The notes beneath the pieces were generated by a model. It saw nothing but the letters and a program-made list of their open reading frames with translations, made no database searches and had not been told where the DNA came from. Source: Lamellibrachia satsuma (taxonomy: Eukaryota > Annelida > Polychaeta > Sabellida > Siboglinidae). Taken from it: 64,000 nucleotides of DNA. Both the position numbers and the translations under genes were made by a program. Within the stretch, counting starts at the first letter, position 1; every line of letters starts with the position of its first letter. The stretch is from contig BSQZ01000013.1 of NCBI GenBank assembly GCA_033239005.1, forward strand, positions 11,940,782 to 12,004,781, given 5' to 3'. Shown in pieces: positions 43,301 through 46,232 of this stretch.

Positions 43301-44756
43301 TGTGTGTGTGTGTGCGCGCGCGCGTGCGTGCGTGCTTGCGTGTGCGCCTGTTTGTTTGAGTGTTGTGTGTAATATAATCAATGGCGCTTGTGTATTAGAA
43401 TGCATGCGTGTATTAATGAAAGACTAACACGTATTTATAACGTATTTATGGTTTGTAACAAGTATTAACAATAGCACAGTTACATTTCGCAAGCCAATAT
43501 AGCCGAATTCTAAAGACTGTAACTGTGACACATATAGCGAAAATGTACAAATGTAACTAAGACGTACGTATCGTTTATTAAATTGTTAACGTACTGCGTG
43601 CAAGTTGCTGTAAGAAATACAAATCAATGCGTCCAGTGTGCCTTACCGTAACAATCGTGAATTAACGTACTAAATGCAAATAAACGTAATAAAATTTAAT
43701 ACTCCAGTAACAACGACTCGTTGTTCATCAGGGGATCGTCGCCTTCAAAGCTGTTCAGCACCAGCCTCTCGAGATGTTCAAGAAGCTGTATCCGGCTTGG
43801 GGAGACATGCTTGGTTGGATCATGGTCGGATCCATCGTCTGCTGGATTCCAATTGGAGTCATCGTTCAGTGGTGTCGCTTTGGAGGGTTTGCGGTAAGCG
43901 GCGGCAAATTGGTTTGCCACTTTAGGTATCCATGGATACTAGTTTGAGATTGATCGACATTTCAAATTGTTGAATGGAGTATGCTTGGTAATATATTTAC
44001 AATGTTGTGCTACAATAACCACCAGTTTGTGTGGTGTCTTCATACGCGTGATTTATGCTGTCACACATACGTCAATTATGAATTTAATTAAGTTTTATGA
44101 AATAGATTTTCTTTATATATAACACCCTGTACCACTAAACAGGTCATACGACGTTTTTTTTTAAAAACTGAATGTAATTGTTTAATAATGTGTAGTAGCT
44201 GTCGTCTTTATATGACATAATAACACAGGTCGATAAATAACAAGATTCGATTTTCATATATATTTTATTTTATTTACCAGTTAGCTGAAAGGAACAATCA
44301 ATTTAACTTTGCATTGTGTATTTGTAGAGTCAAATTAATCTGGAAAATATTCAGGCATCATGGAAACATTTGCAACTATATTTGTGAGAGAAGGCGTTGG
44401 AAAACCATATTATGTAGGCCTACGCCTCAATTGTTACCACTTATATTTATGTTCAGTGGTGGAGTGGAGGACTTGGAAACCACACGTACGTTTTAATACT
44501 GACTAATGATAAACAATATATTAATGTTGTGTTGCCGCAGGCTATCAGTCACGCAGCCAGCCCAAAAAAGCGGTGGGGCCCAGCGCTCGAGAAGAACAGG
44601 ACCGGTCGATACCGCTCTGGTGGCATCATTGCATTGAACACTTTGGCGACAACCTCGATGGACATTGACGTCGCCATGACTACCAACGGCGACGTCAGCA
44701 AGGATGACGCTTCATCGACGGATGAATATGCCTACGTTAACAATGCATATCTATAG
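15546..44756 (+). CDS. SLC6-family Na+/Cl- dependent amino-acid transporter (spliced, host of the Polinton)
   Basis: Fourteen exons in consistent phase join to about 634 residues: 15546-15735, 16068-16199, 17842-18042, 18652-18703, 18924-19056, 19764-19898, 21860-21963, 22313-22437, 23136-23248, 23681-23821, 42531-42630, 43130-43230, 43732-43893, 44541-44756. The product should be a 12-span plasma-membrane symporter. Seen: the TM1 signature [14 protein letters not shown], with Gly (not Asp) at the substrate position, which fits amino-acid rather than monoamine transport; [10 protein letters not shown] before TM3; PSEEYFY and the SSGI..PG loop before TM5; [11 protein letters not shown] in TM6; [13 protein letters not shown] in the C-tail. 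The closest families by eye are glycine (SLC6A5/A9) and SLC6A14-like transporters. The N-terminus before 15546 is unresolved. Intron 10 holds an 18-kb Polinton; without it the intron would be about 675 bp. Confidence 0.9.
16068..16199 (+). CDS. SLC6 exon 2 (TM2)
   Basis: Acceptor CATTGCAG, donor AAAG|GTAGTA, phase 1 to phase 1. Encodes [19 protein letters not shown] and the conserved GQFASLGP. Confidence 0.9.
16687..16766. repeat. (TA)n microsatellite
   Basis: About 40 TA units inside the SLC6 intron. Confidence 0.95.
16890..17340 (-). mobile_element. LINE C-terminal fragment
   Basis: Shares sequence with 48365-48780 over most of its length (GGCTTATCG..AGTCCAACA; ..CTCCTCTTAA vs CTCCTCGTAA). 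The better preserved copy reads, on the minus strand, as the LINE C-terminal segment. This copy is too decayed to keep a frame. Confidence 0.65.
17842..18042 (+). CDS. SLC6 exon 3 (TM3 and extracellular loop)
   Basis: Acceptor TTACCTAG. The donor is the rare GC type, CAG|GCAAGT, which keeps phase 1 with the next exon. Encodes TM3 ([18 protein letters not shown]) and the PWTNCGN start of the glycosylated loop, with two Cys for the usual disulfide. Confidence 0.85.
18652..18703 (+). CDS. SLC6 exon 4 (short loop exon)
   Basis: A 52-nt exon between CATTGCAG and GTAAGT. Encodes TPSEEYFY, the conserved segment before TM4 in the glycine-transporter clade. Phases match both neighbours. Confidence 0.8.
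18924..19056 (+). CDS. SLC6 exon 5 (TM4)
   Basis: Acceptor GCCGTAG, donor GGCAAG|GTGCGA. Encodes [20 protein letters not shown] and TM4. Confidence 0.9.
19764..19898 (+). CDS. SLC6 exon 6 (TM5)
   Basis: Acceptor CCCCCAG, donor CTGAG|GTACGC, phase 0 to 0, 45 codons. Encodes [20 protein letters not shown]. Confidence 0.9.
20333..21858 (+). repeat. 50-bp minisatellite ending exactly at an SLC6 acceptor
   Basis: About 30 copies of a unit containing GGCCTGCTGTCACCGTGACG. The first units are longer (about 55 bp). The middle shows a higher-order order of three variants (GCGCATC, GCGTGTC..GCGTC, GCATGTC), about 150 bp. The final unit changes CCTGCTG to CCTGCAG and thereby supplies the acceptor of the exon at 21860. 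Confidence 0.96.
21860..21963 (+). CDS. SLC6 exon 7 (TM6)
   Basis: The acceptor CCTGCAG is the last, altered unit of the 50-bp minisatellite upstream. Donor CTACAG|GTGCGT. Encodes the TM6 substrate-site segment ([18 protein letters not shown]). Confidence 0.9.
22313..22437 (+). CDS. SLC6 exon 8 (TM7)
   Basis: Acceptor TTTGCAG, donor GGCG|GTCAGT. Encodes [20 protein letters not shown]. Confidence 0.9.
22470..22830 (+). mobile_element. LINE 3' fragment
   Basis: Conceptual + translation contains [19 protein letters not shown] and [10 protein letters not shown], the C-terminal motifs of RTE/L1-like LINEs. One or more stops interrupt it. A pseudogene fragment inside the SLC6 intron. Confidence 0.8.
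23136..23248 (+). CDS. SLC6 exon 9 (TM8 start)
   Basis: Acceptor CATGTAG, donor TCTTCG|GTAAGT. Encodes [17 protein letters not shown] and [11 protein letters not shown]. Confidence 0.9.
23270..23680 (+). repeat. Duplicated intron/exon-edge segment upstream of SLC6 exon 10
   Basis: Words from 23285-23345 recur at 23480-23545. GCGGAGGTAGTGTTCAATG occurs near 23442, 23595 and 23645, each time behind a CAG. A CACG run lies at 23548-23585. These are partial copies of the following exon's start. Confidence 0.8.
23681..23821 (+). CDS. SLC6 exon 10 (TM8 end, TM9)
   Basis: Acceptor CATGACAG, donor ACCAAC|GTAAGT, 47 codons. Encodes LDEFPQKLR and the hydrophobic TM9. Two near-copies of its first 18 bases, each 1 nt shorter, lie directly upstream with their own GACAG/GCAG sites. 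Only this copy is in frame. Confidence 0.88.
24371..24376. repeat. Target-site duplication, left
   Basis: CACGGC immediately outside the left TIR, identical to 42411-42416. Confidence 0.93.
24377..24573 (+). repeat. Left terminal inverted repeat (197 bp)
   Basis: Complementary to 42214-42410, with three mismatches clustered near 24429-24434. It holds promoter-like words: CACTTCCGGT (ETS-like) at 24435, CCAAT at 24453, GTCACGTGAC (E-box) at 24475, and two GCGCCCCCTAGCG cores (CTCF-like) at 24500 and 24533. Confidence 0.97.
24758..24763 (-). terminator. Poly(A) signal for leftward Polinton transcripts
   Basis: AATAAA on the minus strand, about 380 nt past the protease stop and beyond the repeat block. 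The accessory genes end in the same way near 36690. Confidence 0.5.
24850..25015 (-). repeat. CGCCAGAGG repeat block, left copy
   Basis: Two long units (GACTTGCG..GTTGACCATCGCGCCAGAGGTCGTGAGC at 24852 and 24941) and two half units (CGCCAGAGGCTCG at 24911 and 25001). Related units stand at 36787-36945, the other minus-strand gene-cluster end. Confidence 0.85.
25140..25628 (-). CDS. PRO: Adenain-like cysteine protease
   Basis: 162 residues, the usual size for the adenovirus/Polinton maturation protease (C5 family), which cleaves capsid precursors inside the virion. His54 sits in GEHW, Gln100 in [10 protein letters not shown], and the nucleophile Cys107 in NVCGQYC. The Gln-to-Cys spacing of 7 matches adenain. 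The acid expected in the xF(D/E)xxG box is replaced: the motif reads EYFCSYG, with Cys70 at that position and Glu67 three residues earlier. The enzyme may use another acid or be weakened. The ATG lies 1 nt after the capsid stop, so it is last in the packed late series. Confidence 0.92.
   Translation of the reverse strand: MDTLQIARLLAVDPCTRTIFRGVVPRDGLPTTIDGTLPAAFVCNTDNGDEPGEHWIALYLDANGRGEYFCSYGLPPRYAAFRTFLNKHCSEWTHNTQRLQSPLSNVCGQYCVAYVMFRCKGSSMKSFVNMFHTNLVNNDVEVFDWMRLLKKGIPYYRVSYRD
25630..26942 (-). CDS. MCP: Major capsid protein (double jelly-roll, hexon-like), frameshifted near the start
   Basis: The 404-codon frame at 25630-26844 resembles the Polinton/adintovirus hexon-like capsid family. 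Visible family features are [20 protein letters not shown], and [15 protein letters not shown] with the late GYTFFGFDL. The family's short N-terminal segment is present upstream in a different frame, beginning at an ATG at 26942 ([15 protein letters not shown]). The frames change in or near a run of five G/C bases at 26875-26879. A 1-nt loss there would explain the break and could equally be a sequencing error. As read, the protein would lack its first ~30 residues or terminate early. It overlaps the gene upstream by 17 nt and is followed after 1 nt by the protease. Confidence 0.88.
26926..27342 (-). CDS. Small basic virion core-like protein (pVI/pX-like)
   Basis: 138 residues. An N-terminal segment with QAGGA (possible maturation-protease site, residues 10-14) is followed by an amphipathic/hydrophobic stretch ([19 protein letters not shown]). 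A very basic second half ([27 protein letters not shown]) precedes an acidic tail. This layout recurs next to capsid genes in Polintons and is compared with adenovirus pVI or pX. A role in DNA packing or membrane lysis is inferred. It lies between minor and major capsid genes and overlaps the latter by 17 nt. Confidence 0.75.
   Translation of the reverse strand: MNYNEYYARQAGGALPYFAGAQYQRGHGLGSLFTGLLRSAMPLIKRGAVALGKGALKTGVRIADDVMSGQSIKKATKRRVTDAGRNLMRMVVPGVRPRKRIKRAPAKKGVTLAKRRRKRQTSAKREADIFDDDDGIRT
27345..28220 (-). CDS. mCP: Minor capsid protein (penton-like single jelly-roll)
   Basis: 291 residues with the recurrent Polinton penton opening: a short N-tail, then [15 protein letters not shown] and [19 protein letters not shown] Pro/Ser-rich insert lies at about residues 150-185. 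The end ([11 protein letters not shown]) is a typical strand plus basic tail. It would occupy capsid vertices beside the major capsid protein. The start overlaps the preceding membrane-protein gene by 11 nt. Confidence 0.87.
   Translation of the reverse strand: MATDFYLTLPSNASMKMYPNNTLAHYITDLPRLIDLTGEWECGLAEIQYPHTWHNVTEEDVWFFLNENNPTGRIPSMKLATGYYKGPVTLMNRVNRGLRLMTTDKTQAKLTYSTITQKMTLHMSYNTVFRTPQHSALGSMLGFRESIVISPPAPDSTRQRDNPRPVSSSASVVIPPPSTHSSDAPYPFRKEAKHVVQMNQGFDTIYVYTDVVESRVVGDTVAPLLRALPVGGRHGETVSDRFTNIHYVPLLYSHFKSIEIDIRDDTGRRVPFEYGRVTVTLHFRRRRIGLF
28210..28539 (-). CDS. Small membrane protein between integrase and penton
   Basis: 109 residues: an acidic, Ser-rich N-half, then one clear membrane span ([19 protein letters not shown]), then a second hydrophobic patch ([17 protein letters not shown]). 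Genes of this type sit next to the penton gene in related elements. The function is unknown; a virion or host-membrane role is only inferred. The start overlaps the integrase stop by 4 nt (ATGA). Confidence 0.75.
   Translation of the reverse strand: MTHDTTTRDFTVVEQEEQEDVVVEDSTDAQNVEDSSSSSSGSTPWHLFGTACPKEEIVFLCQVLILFTVILISIYNLTTGHENSTLWTALLSSSLGYLLPNPTLRRNGD
28536..29642 (-). CDS. INT: Retroviral-type integrase with chromodomain
   Basis: About 368 residues from the ATG at 29642 (MAPKK). An upstream in-frame ATG at 29702 gives 388, but the lower start overlaps the stop of the small gene before it as TAATG, and I prefer it. DDE core: Asp near residue 74 (WQADLVDL), Asp near 135 (LQTDQGKEF), Glu near 170 (IVERFNRT), with about 34 residues between the last two, as is common in Polintons. 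The C-terminus has a chromodomain (about 318-365; [12 protein letters not shown]). This is the family layout for an enzyme that joins the TIR ends to host DNA with 6-bp duplication. No substitution of the acidic triad. Confidence 0.93.
   Translation of the reverse strand: MAPKKERALRTVYFDPKRVGSYGGPDALRRVTHISRKKVAEWLSEQDAYTLHKPARRRFERRRVIVSGLHQQWQADLVDLSHLKKHNDGMTFLLTVIDVFSKVAWCVPMKNKSAASLVAALDSTFSKGWPKVLQTDQGKEFLNRSVQALLKKHNIHHFSTHNAETKACIVERFNRTLKTRMWRYFTKHQTWRYINILQDLVHSYNNSYHRSIGMAPSQVSYRNQEKVWQRLYGHDGKGVPKLRVSDRVRISKYKGKFEKGYTANWSEEIFTIHEVHPSAPPVYRLKDDLGEVLEGTFYEMELQKVLVPPDKLFYVQEVLDRRKVGGRNQVFVKWFGYPSKFNSWIDAKSLVQSTIKTSHAFGKTSFET
29642..29803 (-). CDS. Tiny single-span membrane protein B
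   Basis: 53 codons plus stop: one membrane span ([20 protein letters not shown], about residues 10-29), then a Cys-rich stretch (CCAPCC). It ends as TAATG, sharing bases with the integrase start. It starts inside the end of the neighbouring tiny gene, in another frame. Coding status is inferred from the overlaps, the clean span, and the lack of any other gene in this gap. No family recognised. Confidence 0.55.
   Translation of the reverse strand: MITVLEYRSFVIVLGVVVGLLVYVSVLFLTRHEPCCAPCCAVNVTTVSPSELF
29781..29924 (-). CDS. Tiny single-span membrane protein A
   Basis: 47 residues with one hydrophobic span ([19 protein letters not shown], about 12-30) after a short polar N-tail. It overlaps the next small gene by 23 nt in a different frame. 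It fills a gap between the 267-residue protein and the integrase. Function unknown. Confidence 0.5.
   Translation of the reverse strand: MSSDPQDTYYRSVVVTVFCVGLYLIADAVVRNLYNICSAEYDHSTRI
29964..30767 (-). CDS. Polinton conserved-type protein, unknown function
   Basis: 267 residues. The N-terminal part ([22 protein letters not shown]) is predicted helical. A Gly-Pro/Gly-Ala linker lies near residues 85-105. The middle segment ([37 protein letters not shown]) looks like a small helical domain, and the C-tail is basic and Ser/Thr/Pro-rich. Similar proteins accompany the ATPase in other Polintons as I recall them. The start directly follows the stop of the 133-residue gene (TAG|ATG). The linker DNA is extremely G-rich on the minus strand (G4 candidate). 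Confidence 0.65.
   Translation of the reverse strand: MEHARKMALVDPRMLDTLRSPPPPTDTLGKKVRALDDEMTAILDRKDLDDRTKVTLYNQVLQRYNVLSDKHAKEPTRVISVNESGPGPGPGAGAGAEAGPGEAPASEIEADVVDTVPKTMQGKARRLMERMKRNMSWTARGELIHEGVPIAGSNVVDLVNDVLRKRKTNPTGWQPFARQLRAMNLPMELVGNVARRDYIRQAPTPTTSTTPGRRRIPATPRSGGASARRSLSWTPLARRRRSQMEHSMLTPPPERKALTSLASWEDI
30464..30521 (-). other. G-quadruplex-prone tract
   Basis: Minus-strand runs of GGGGG/GGGG separated by one or two bases across the Gly/Pro linker. At least six G-runs, enough for several intramolecular quadruplexes. Confidence 0.7.
30768..31169 (-). CDS. Small basic Polinton protein with hydrophobic C-terminal segment
   Basis: 133 residues from the ATG at 31169 (MSALVKRHI). 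A longer in-frame start exists but lies inside the ATPase gene. The N-half is helical; the middle is very basic ([23 protein letters not shown]). The C-part ([20 protein letters not shown]) is hydrophobic and follows a GG that could be a maturation-protease site. Basic-plus-hydrophobic proteins at this place recur in Polintons. A pX- or core-protein role is inference only. Confidence 0.65.
   Translation of the reverse strand: MSALVKRHIICIQALNRIKNNKLKRAIIENADADLLCALAECAYNILKQNIPLSALQRRRLSKYRKRLRELAHSRTSAGRRRRLLLNRQVGEGQSGGFLSAFLAPLASSVFLPLLREVLLPQATRSRHLRSGG
31207..31833 (-). CDS. ATP: FtsK/HerA-type genome-packaging ATPase
   Basis: 208 residues. The Walker A loop GPTGCGKST lies at residues 15-23, right after a short strand, and the Walker B strand is LIVIDDL. 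A QNLFP motif follows downstream, as in the A32-like packaging ATPases of Polintons, virophages and large DNA viruses. The role is pumping genome into preformed capsids. It lies 93 nt after the PolB stop and before the small basic gene. Confidence 0.93.
   Translation of the reverse strand: MDARWKHPFTCIVAGPTGCGKSTFVTRMLRHAAAMIDPPPERITWCYGEWQEAYATMDLTDVRFEEGLPSASMFDSSTRNLIVIDDLMAETDERVTTLFTKKSHHRNTSVLYLVQNLFPKNKESRTISLNSQYMVVFKNPRDASQMSHLARQMYPGRAKFVQEAFKDATSVPYGYLLVDLKQDTPEDMRLRTAIFPDDGVQYVYLPKV
31927..36357 (-). CDS. POLB: Protein-primed family B DNA polymerase with zinc fingers and OTU-like region
   Basis: 1,476 residues from the ATG at 36357 (MERHQ). An in-frame ATG at 36432 would add 25 residues but lies upstream of a TATA box at about 36397-36406. 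In order: three C2H2/C2HC-type fingers in the first ~130 residues, split by a Ser tract coded by an (ACT)n repeat; an OTU-like protease region (Cys near 354 in DNLCLFRCL, His near 447 in HGTHFSF); exonuclease motifs FDFECW (~527), NSGKYDLNA (~662), WYNNRD (~812); polymerase motif A YDANALY (~920), motif [10 protein letters not shown] (~1222), motif C DTDSAY (~1320). All catalytic acids are present. It copies the element with a protein primer. The OTU reading is by motif only. Confidence 0.93.
36052..36115. repeat. (ACT)n trinucleotide run coding poly-Ser in PolB
   Basis: About 20 ACT units give a poly-Ser linker between zinc fingers 2 and 3. Length variation would be in frame. Confidence 0.93.
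36397..36406 (-). promoter_or_regulatory. TATA box of PolB
   Basis: CTATATAG on the minus strand, 40-50 bp upstream of the preferred ATG at 36357. A short inverted repeat (ACTGAGAG..CTCTCAGT) lies between them in the leader. Confidence 0.55.
36690..36695 (-). terminator. Poly(A) signal for minus-strand accessory genes
   Basis: AATAAA on the minus strand beyond the repeat block, mirroring the arrangement at 24758. It could serve the genes ending at 37401 and upstream. Confidence 0.45.
36787..36945 (-). repeat. CGACAGAGG repeat block, right copy
   Basis: Three units of about 51 bp with ACTTGTGGGTTTTTACACC and CGACAGAGGTCACG. They match the left block (24850-25015) in order and spacing of words (GACTTG..GTTTACC..CGCCAGAGGTC). 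Confidence 0.88.
37302..37382. repeat. (GT)n microsatellite inside the Polinton
   Basis: About 40 GT units directly before the hairpin that covers the stop of the next gene. Confidence 0.95.
37382..37433 (-). repeat. 19-bp hairpin with the stop codon in its loop (accessory protein 1)
   Basis: GTGGCGTGTTTCAATCCTT and its exact reverse complement flank a 14-nt loop. On the minus strand the first arm is the last codons, the loop holds TAA, and the second arm is 3' UTR. Confidence 0.93.
37401..38078 (-). CDS. Accessory protein 1 (low-complexity, Cys cluster), probably a 3' exon
   Basis: The open frame has no ATG near its start. From about 37976 it begins only with TTG, and it stays open upstream to 38078, where the minus strand reads TTTTGTTGTCCCGTCTATAG, a good 3' splice site. 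I therefore read it as a terminal exon of a spliced gene, possibly joined to the frame at 38110-38655; the donor is not identified. Content: Asp and Gln runs, a basic patch, Ala and Pro/Ser runs (triplet repeats), a CTCDRCCEN Cys cluster, then a C-terminal helical part. No family recognised. The stop lies in the loop of a 19-bp hairpin. Confidence 0.5.
   Translation of the reverse strand: MHNGLLQLREAYIDDDDDKTTTPPQQQQQRRKRKLPSLAANDLRVKLNRKRRFAAPTAAAAAAAATPAAATTVTAAAAAAPMSPPPPPPSCLQGTFEFTPASPPSSPSSSSSSFEIMNNALLKTPSSDMQQPSTSSSPCTCDRCCENITIQASSPTKPNILDPETANIMINEAITHLIMHRSYRTPLTVAEATVNVCTEGCARLLSDEMQAYLIQEVACFNPWML
38110..38655 (-). CDS. Accessory protein 2, unknown function
   Basis: 181 residues from an ATG. 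The N-half is polar with a Ser/Gly run ([15 protein letters not shown]). The C-half looks globular and helical ([38 protein letters not shown]). It has a weak likeness in order (low-complexity N-half, helical C-half) to accessory protein 1, but no convincing residue match. No known motif. It is 87 nt downstream of the SSB stop and 110 nt upstream of the possible splice acceptor of accessory protein 1. Confidence 0.5.
   Translation of the reverse strand: MTMNKKVQQWLDSYEQRNLLPSTPSITSSTEPTLCITDEENKDAVISVSSETAMTISSGSSGSSSGSSSGGNHGNDMQATAMNIDRIRNRTEAMMNQNTFNTLIDAACVRYACNEVERILDLSEGEYYVPSSGLINHVLRWVVIAIEERVGKRQWHDDMADTIRATIASLYAGKNEVLDID
38722..38758 (-). repeat. 13-bp hairpin with the stop codon in its loop (SSB gene)
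   Basis: GGCATTCTCTTTG and CAAAGAGAATGCC flank an 11-nt loop. On the minus strand the last codons form one arm, and TAG opens the loop. Same design as at 37382-37433. Confidence 0.93.
38743..39249 (-). CDS. RPA1 C-terminal-like single-stranded DNA-binding protein
   Basis: 168 residues. A zinc-ribbon-like set (Cys54, Cys57, Cys71, His74: C-x2-C-x13-C-x2-H) is inserted after a first strand (KYVVYLAC). An OB-fold-like series follows ([36 protein letters not shown]). This matches the order in the C-terminal domain of replication protein A large subunit (Rep_fac-A_C), also used by some transposons. Binding of displaced single strands during protein-primed copying is the likely job. A TATA box at about 39331-39341 lies some 85 bp upstream. 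Fold assignment is by motif order and not proven. Confidence 0.65.
   Translation of the reverse strand: MAAAAAQQQLFDDEHMMTLTRLQSEVSAGTYRFPTPLTIVATARQEKYVVYLACSQCPVGVQRSTSKGFYCSTHKWERSPVYRFNLRVLLQDSIGSECWCSVFDTLAVKILGFTANQYVAMKSEDERVAALSVLRGVRVRATIKKRVNKEYVNYIASELEILDEAFSL
39331..39341 (-). promoter_or_regulatory. TATA box of the SSB-like gene
   Basis: CTATATAAGG on the minus strand, about 85 bp before the ATG at 39249, with room for a short leader. Confidence 0.55.
39406..39865 (-). pseudogene. NADAR (YbiA-like) domain gene, apparently broken
   Basis: From the ATG at 39865 (MTPPAIYF) the first frame, to 39575, shows the NADAR start: [12 protein letters not shown], then [12 protein letters not shown] with the conserved Glu and Gln, then a basic helix. 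A second frame (39591-39406) holds the family's end ([20 protein letters not shown]). The frames differ, and the segment between is shorter than in known NADAR proteins, so there is at least one frame change and a probable deletion. NADAR enzymes remove ADP-ribose from nucleic acid or act on ADP-ribose compounds, and some neutralise DarT-like toxins. In a virus this suggests a counter-defence gene. A TATA box (GTATATAAAT) lies near 39899-39908, so the upstream in-frame ATG at 39925 is unlikely to be used. Confidence 0.68.
39897..39910 (-). promoter_or_regulatory. TATA box of the NADAR gene
   Basis: TATATAAATAC on the minus strand about 35-45 bp before the preferred ATG at 39865. Upstream is a block of ATGCAT palindromes. 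Confidence 0.5.
39915..39985. repeat. ATGCAT palindromic repeat block
   Basis: Three or more ATGCATGCATAAATTA units and a TGCATATGCATTAATG palindrome. It lies between the NADAR gene and the rightward gene. It could be a shared control element or an origin-like AT-rich site. Confidence 0.7.
39986..40414. other. Divergent non-coding region
   Basis: Contains an imperfect direct repeat about 130 bp apart (GTGATAAATGAG at 40037 and 40169; ACAAGCTTATCGA vs ACAGACTTATCGA). No ORF. It separates minus-strand accessory genes from the rightward gene, so it is the likely control region for both. Confidence 0.6.
40415..40422 (+). promoter_or_regulatory. TATA box of the rightward two-exon gene
   Basis: TATATAAA about 90 bp before the ATG at 40509. 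A CRE-like TGACGTCA lies at about 40497-40504 in the leader. Confidence 0.6.
40509..41528 (+). CDS. Rightward two-exon accessory gene with internal duplication
   Basis: Exon 1 is 40509-40594 and exon 2 is 41000-41528, joined by a GTAAGT..TTTTTCAG intron of 405 nt in matching phase (2). The product is about 204 residues. Exon 1 encodes a hydrophobic N-terminus ([12 protein letters not shown]). Exon 2 holds two copies of a ~45-residue unit with the pattern YAA-x2-x-HR-x-LW-x2-VM-x-E followed by E-M-x2-G-x-N-x2-G (near 41135 and 41270), then a Lys/Pro/Arg-rich tail with CREC. No family recognised. It is the only gene on this strand of the element, next to the right TIR, where accessory or early genes would be expected. 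Confidence 0.65.
40757..40764 (+). promoter_or_regulatory. Second TATA box inside the intron
   Basis: TATAAATA followed by GC-rich DNA. A start here would give a transcript that skips exon 1 and splices or reads into exon 2, where an ATG stands at 41028. Confidence 0.4.
41540..42213. other. AT-rich repeats and subterminal region
   Basis: 41570-41960 is a degenerate array of TTTATATG-rich units (TATATGGCTATTTTTAAAT). 42005-42210 holds several GTTAGGGTA and GGTCACTAC words near the TIR. No gene. Confidence 0.75.
42214..42410 (-). repeat. Right terminal inverted repeat (197 bp)
   Basis: Mirror of the left TIR and ends in ..CTATAACTACT. Weaker complementarity continues inside: CGGTCACTAC near 42146 against GTAGTGACCG near 24615. 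Confidence 0.97.
42411..42416. repeat. Target-site duplication, right
   Basis: CACGGC immediately outside the right TIR. A 6-bp duplication is what Polinton integrase makes. Confidence 0.93.
42531..42630 (+). CDS. SLC6 exon 11 (TM10)
   Basis: Acceptor CTTCCAG, donor TATG|GTGTGT, phase 0 to 1. First exon beyond the Polinton; encodes [19 protein letters not shown] and TM10. Confidence 0.9.
43130..43230 (+). CDS. SLC6 exon 12 (TM11)
   Basis: Acceptor ACTCGCAG, donor ATTACG|GTGAGG. Encodes [14 protein letters not shown], a family hallmark loop, then TM11. Confidence 0.9.
43274..43346. repeat. (GTGC)n/(GT)n simple repeat
   Basis: GTGC and GT/GC runs just inside an SLC6 intron. Confidence 0.9.
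43732..43893 (+). CDS. SLC6 exon 13 (TM12)
   Basis: Acceptor TTCATCAG, donor TTTGCG|GTAAGC, 54 codons. Encodes [15 protein letters not shown] and the last membrane span. Confidence 0.9.
44541..44756 (+). CDS. SLC6 exon 14 (cytosolic C-tail, stop)
   Basis: Acceptor TGCCGCAG. Encodes [15 protein letters not shown] and an acidic Ser/Thr-rich tail, ending in TAG at 44754. Candidate polyadenylation signals: AATAAA near 45025 and 45103. Confidence 0.9.
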   Translation, partial: AISHAASPKKRWGPALEKNRTGRYRSGGIIALNTLATTSMDIDVAMTTNGDVSKDDASSTDEYAYVNNAYL

Positions 44757-46230
44757 ATTAGAAAACTGGACTTGATTTGACGCCGCCATAAGATATGGAA
44801 AGTCGCTTACAAACTTGTACGAAGCCTCGCCGTCGTTTCGACGCGGTCGTGCGGTTTCTGTGGCAAAGAAATGTTATAAAAGTATCGTTGACGGGTATAC
44901 TCCAGGGAATTCACTATTTCAGGCCTTCTTCGAAACAAACTATATAAATCAACTTGGTCTGGTCTGCAGAAGATGTAACTCGCCAAAGTTTTACTTGCTG
45001 CTACGTTTACAAATAACAAGCAAAATAATAAAAGTTGCTATCATTATCATCTTTATATAACTCATTATATTATAGATAGTAGGACGGTAGACTTTTGTTT
45101 ATTAAATAAATCATGTTATTGTTATGTTTTACTAAGTATATTAGTTGTGTGCATAATTCACCTCACTTACACATGGCAAAGGTTTGTGCGTGCCTGCGTG
45201 CCTGCGTGCGTGTTTCCTTAATCTTCATCATGTCCGTTCAAGTGTGGACACACCGCGGGGTTACACATACTTATACCTTGCTGTATATTCTGATTGCCTT
45301 ATGCTATTTGGACATTGCTATCATGCCGACCCTCCAAGCCTTAGGTCGGCTCGTCAAGCACACGGACAAAAATAAACATATCTGCGCAATGTACAATGTA
45401 AACGCCATCCGCAACAGAGACAATGGATTTGCAAAACAGGACATCACATAATATCCATACCTAAGTGTTTACCGTATTGGTGCGAATAAAATTCGAATTC
45501 TAACAAGTGTAATATTTGAAGCGGTAATGACAGGAAAATTCATAATATTCCAGAAAATATTAACGTTTCTGGTTTATGGCCGCTTGTGTGAGTTTGCAGT
45601 GTACATAACCTATGCTAATTGTTATTTTCAACATCATGTTATCGTTAAGTGAGTAGCCAAATGTGTATTTAGGTTGGTTTATTCCAGTCGTGTATATGTT
45701 TACAATGCCTGTGACTTACTAGAATATGCCTACGCCACAAACATCATACAGTAAGTGTTTTAGAAAGATAAGATGAGTTTTAATCCGTGTGTTTATATAA
45801 ACGTGACAATAATTATTATGTTATGTGAGATACCCGACAAATTTGATCAAGATCATATCGCTCGTTTGGCTAGCCAGTAACTATGAGCAGAAAGTGTTAA
45901 TTATAACCAACTCCTGGAATACTGTAACACAAACACGTCAACTATAACAATAATATAATGCAAATAGTTATTGCATTAACTGTGTGTATTCGACGTTGTC
46001 GAGGAAATTCAAAATTCTTGGTATGTAAACAAAATACTTGAAGTATGTTTACTATATTAATACTTTATAAGCCCATCAAACGCGACATTAAATCAACAAA
46101 ATATGTAAGTGTAATATCAATACTACTTCCCGCGCATGCTCACGAAGCAGCTCTTCCAGCACACCGGGACGCATCGACACGATATCGCGAAGCTTTGACG
46201 CAGTAGACTAGTAGCCACTCCAAATTAAAA
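44757..46230. other. SLC6 3' region and intergenic
   Basis: Probable 3' UTR to about 45050 or 45110 (AATAAA-type signals), then no recognised gene. A 112-codon + frame at 45113-45451 has no domain I know. Confidence 0.5.
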
Positions 46231-46232
46231 TT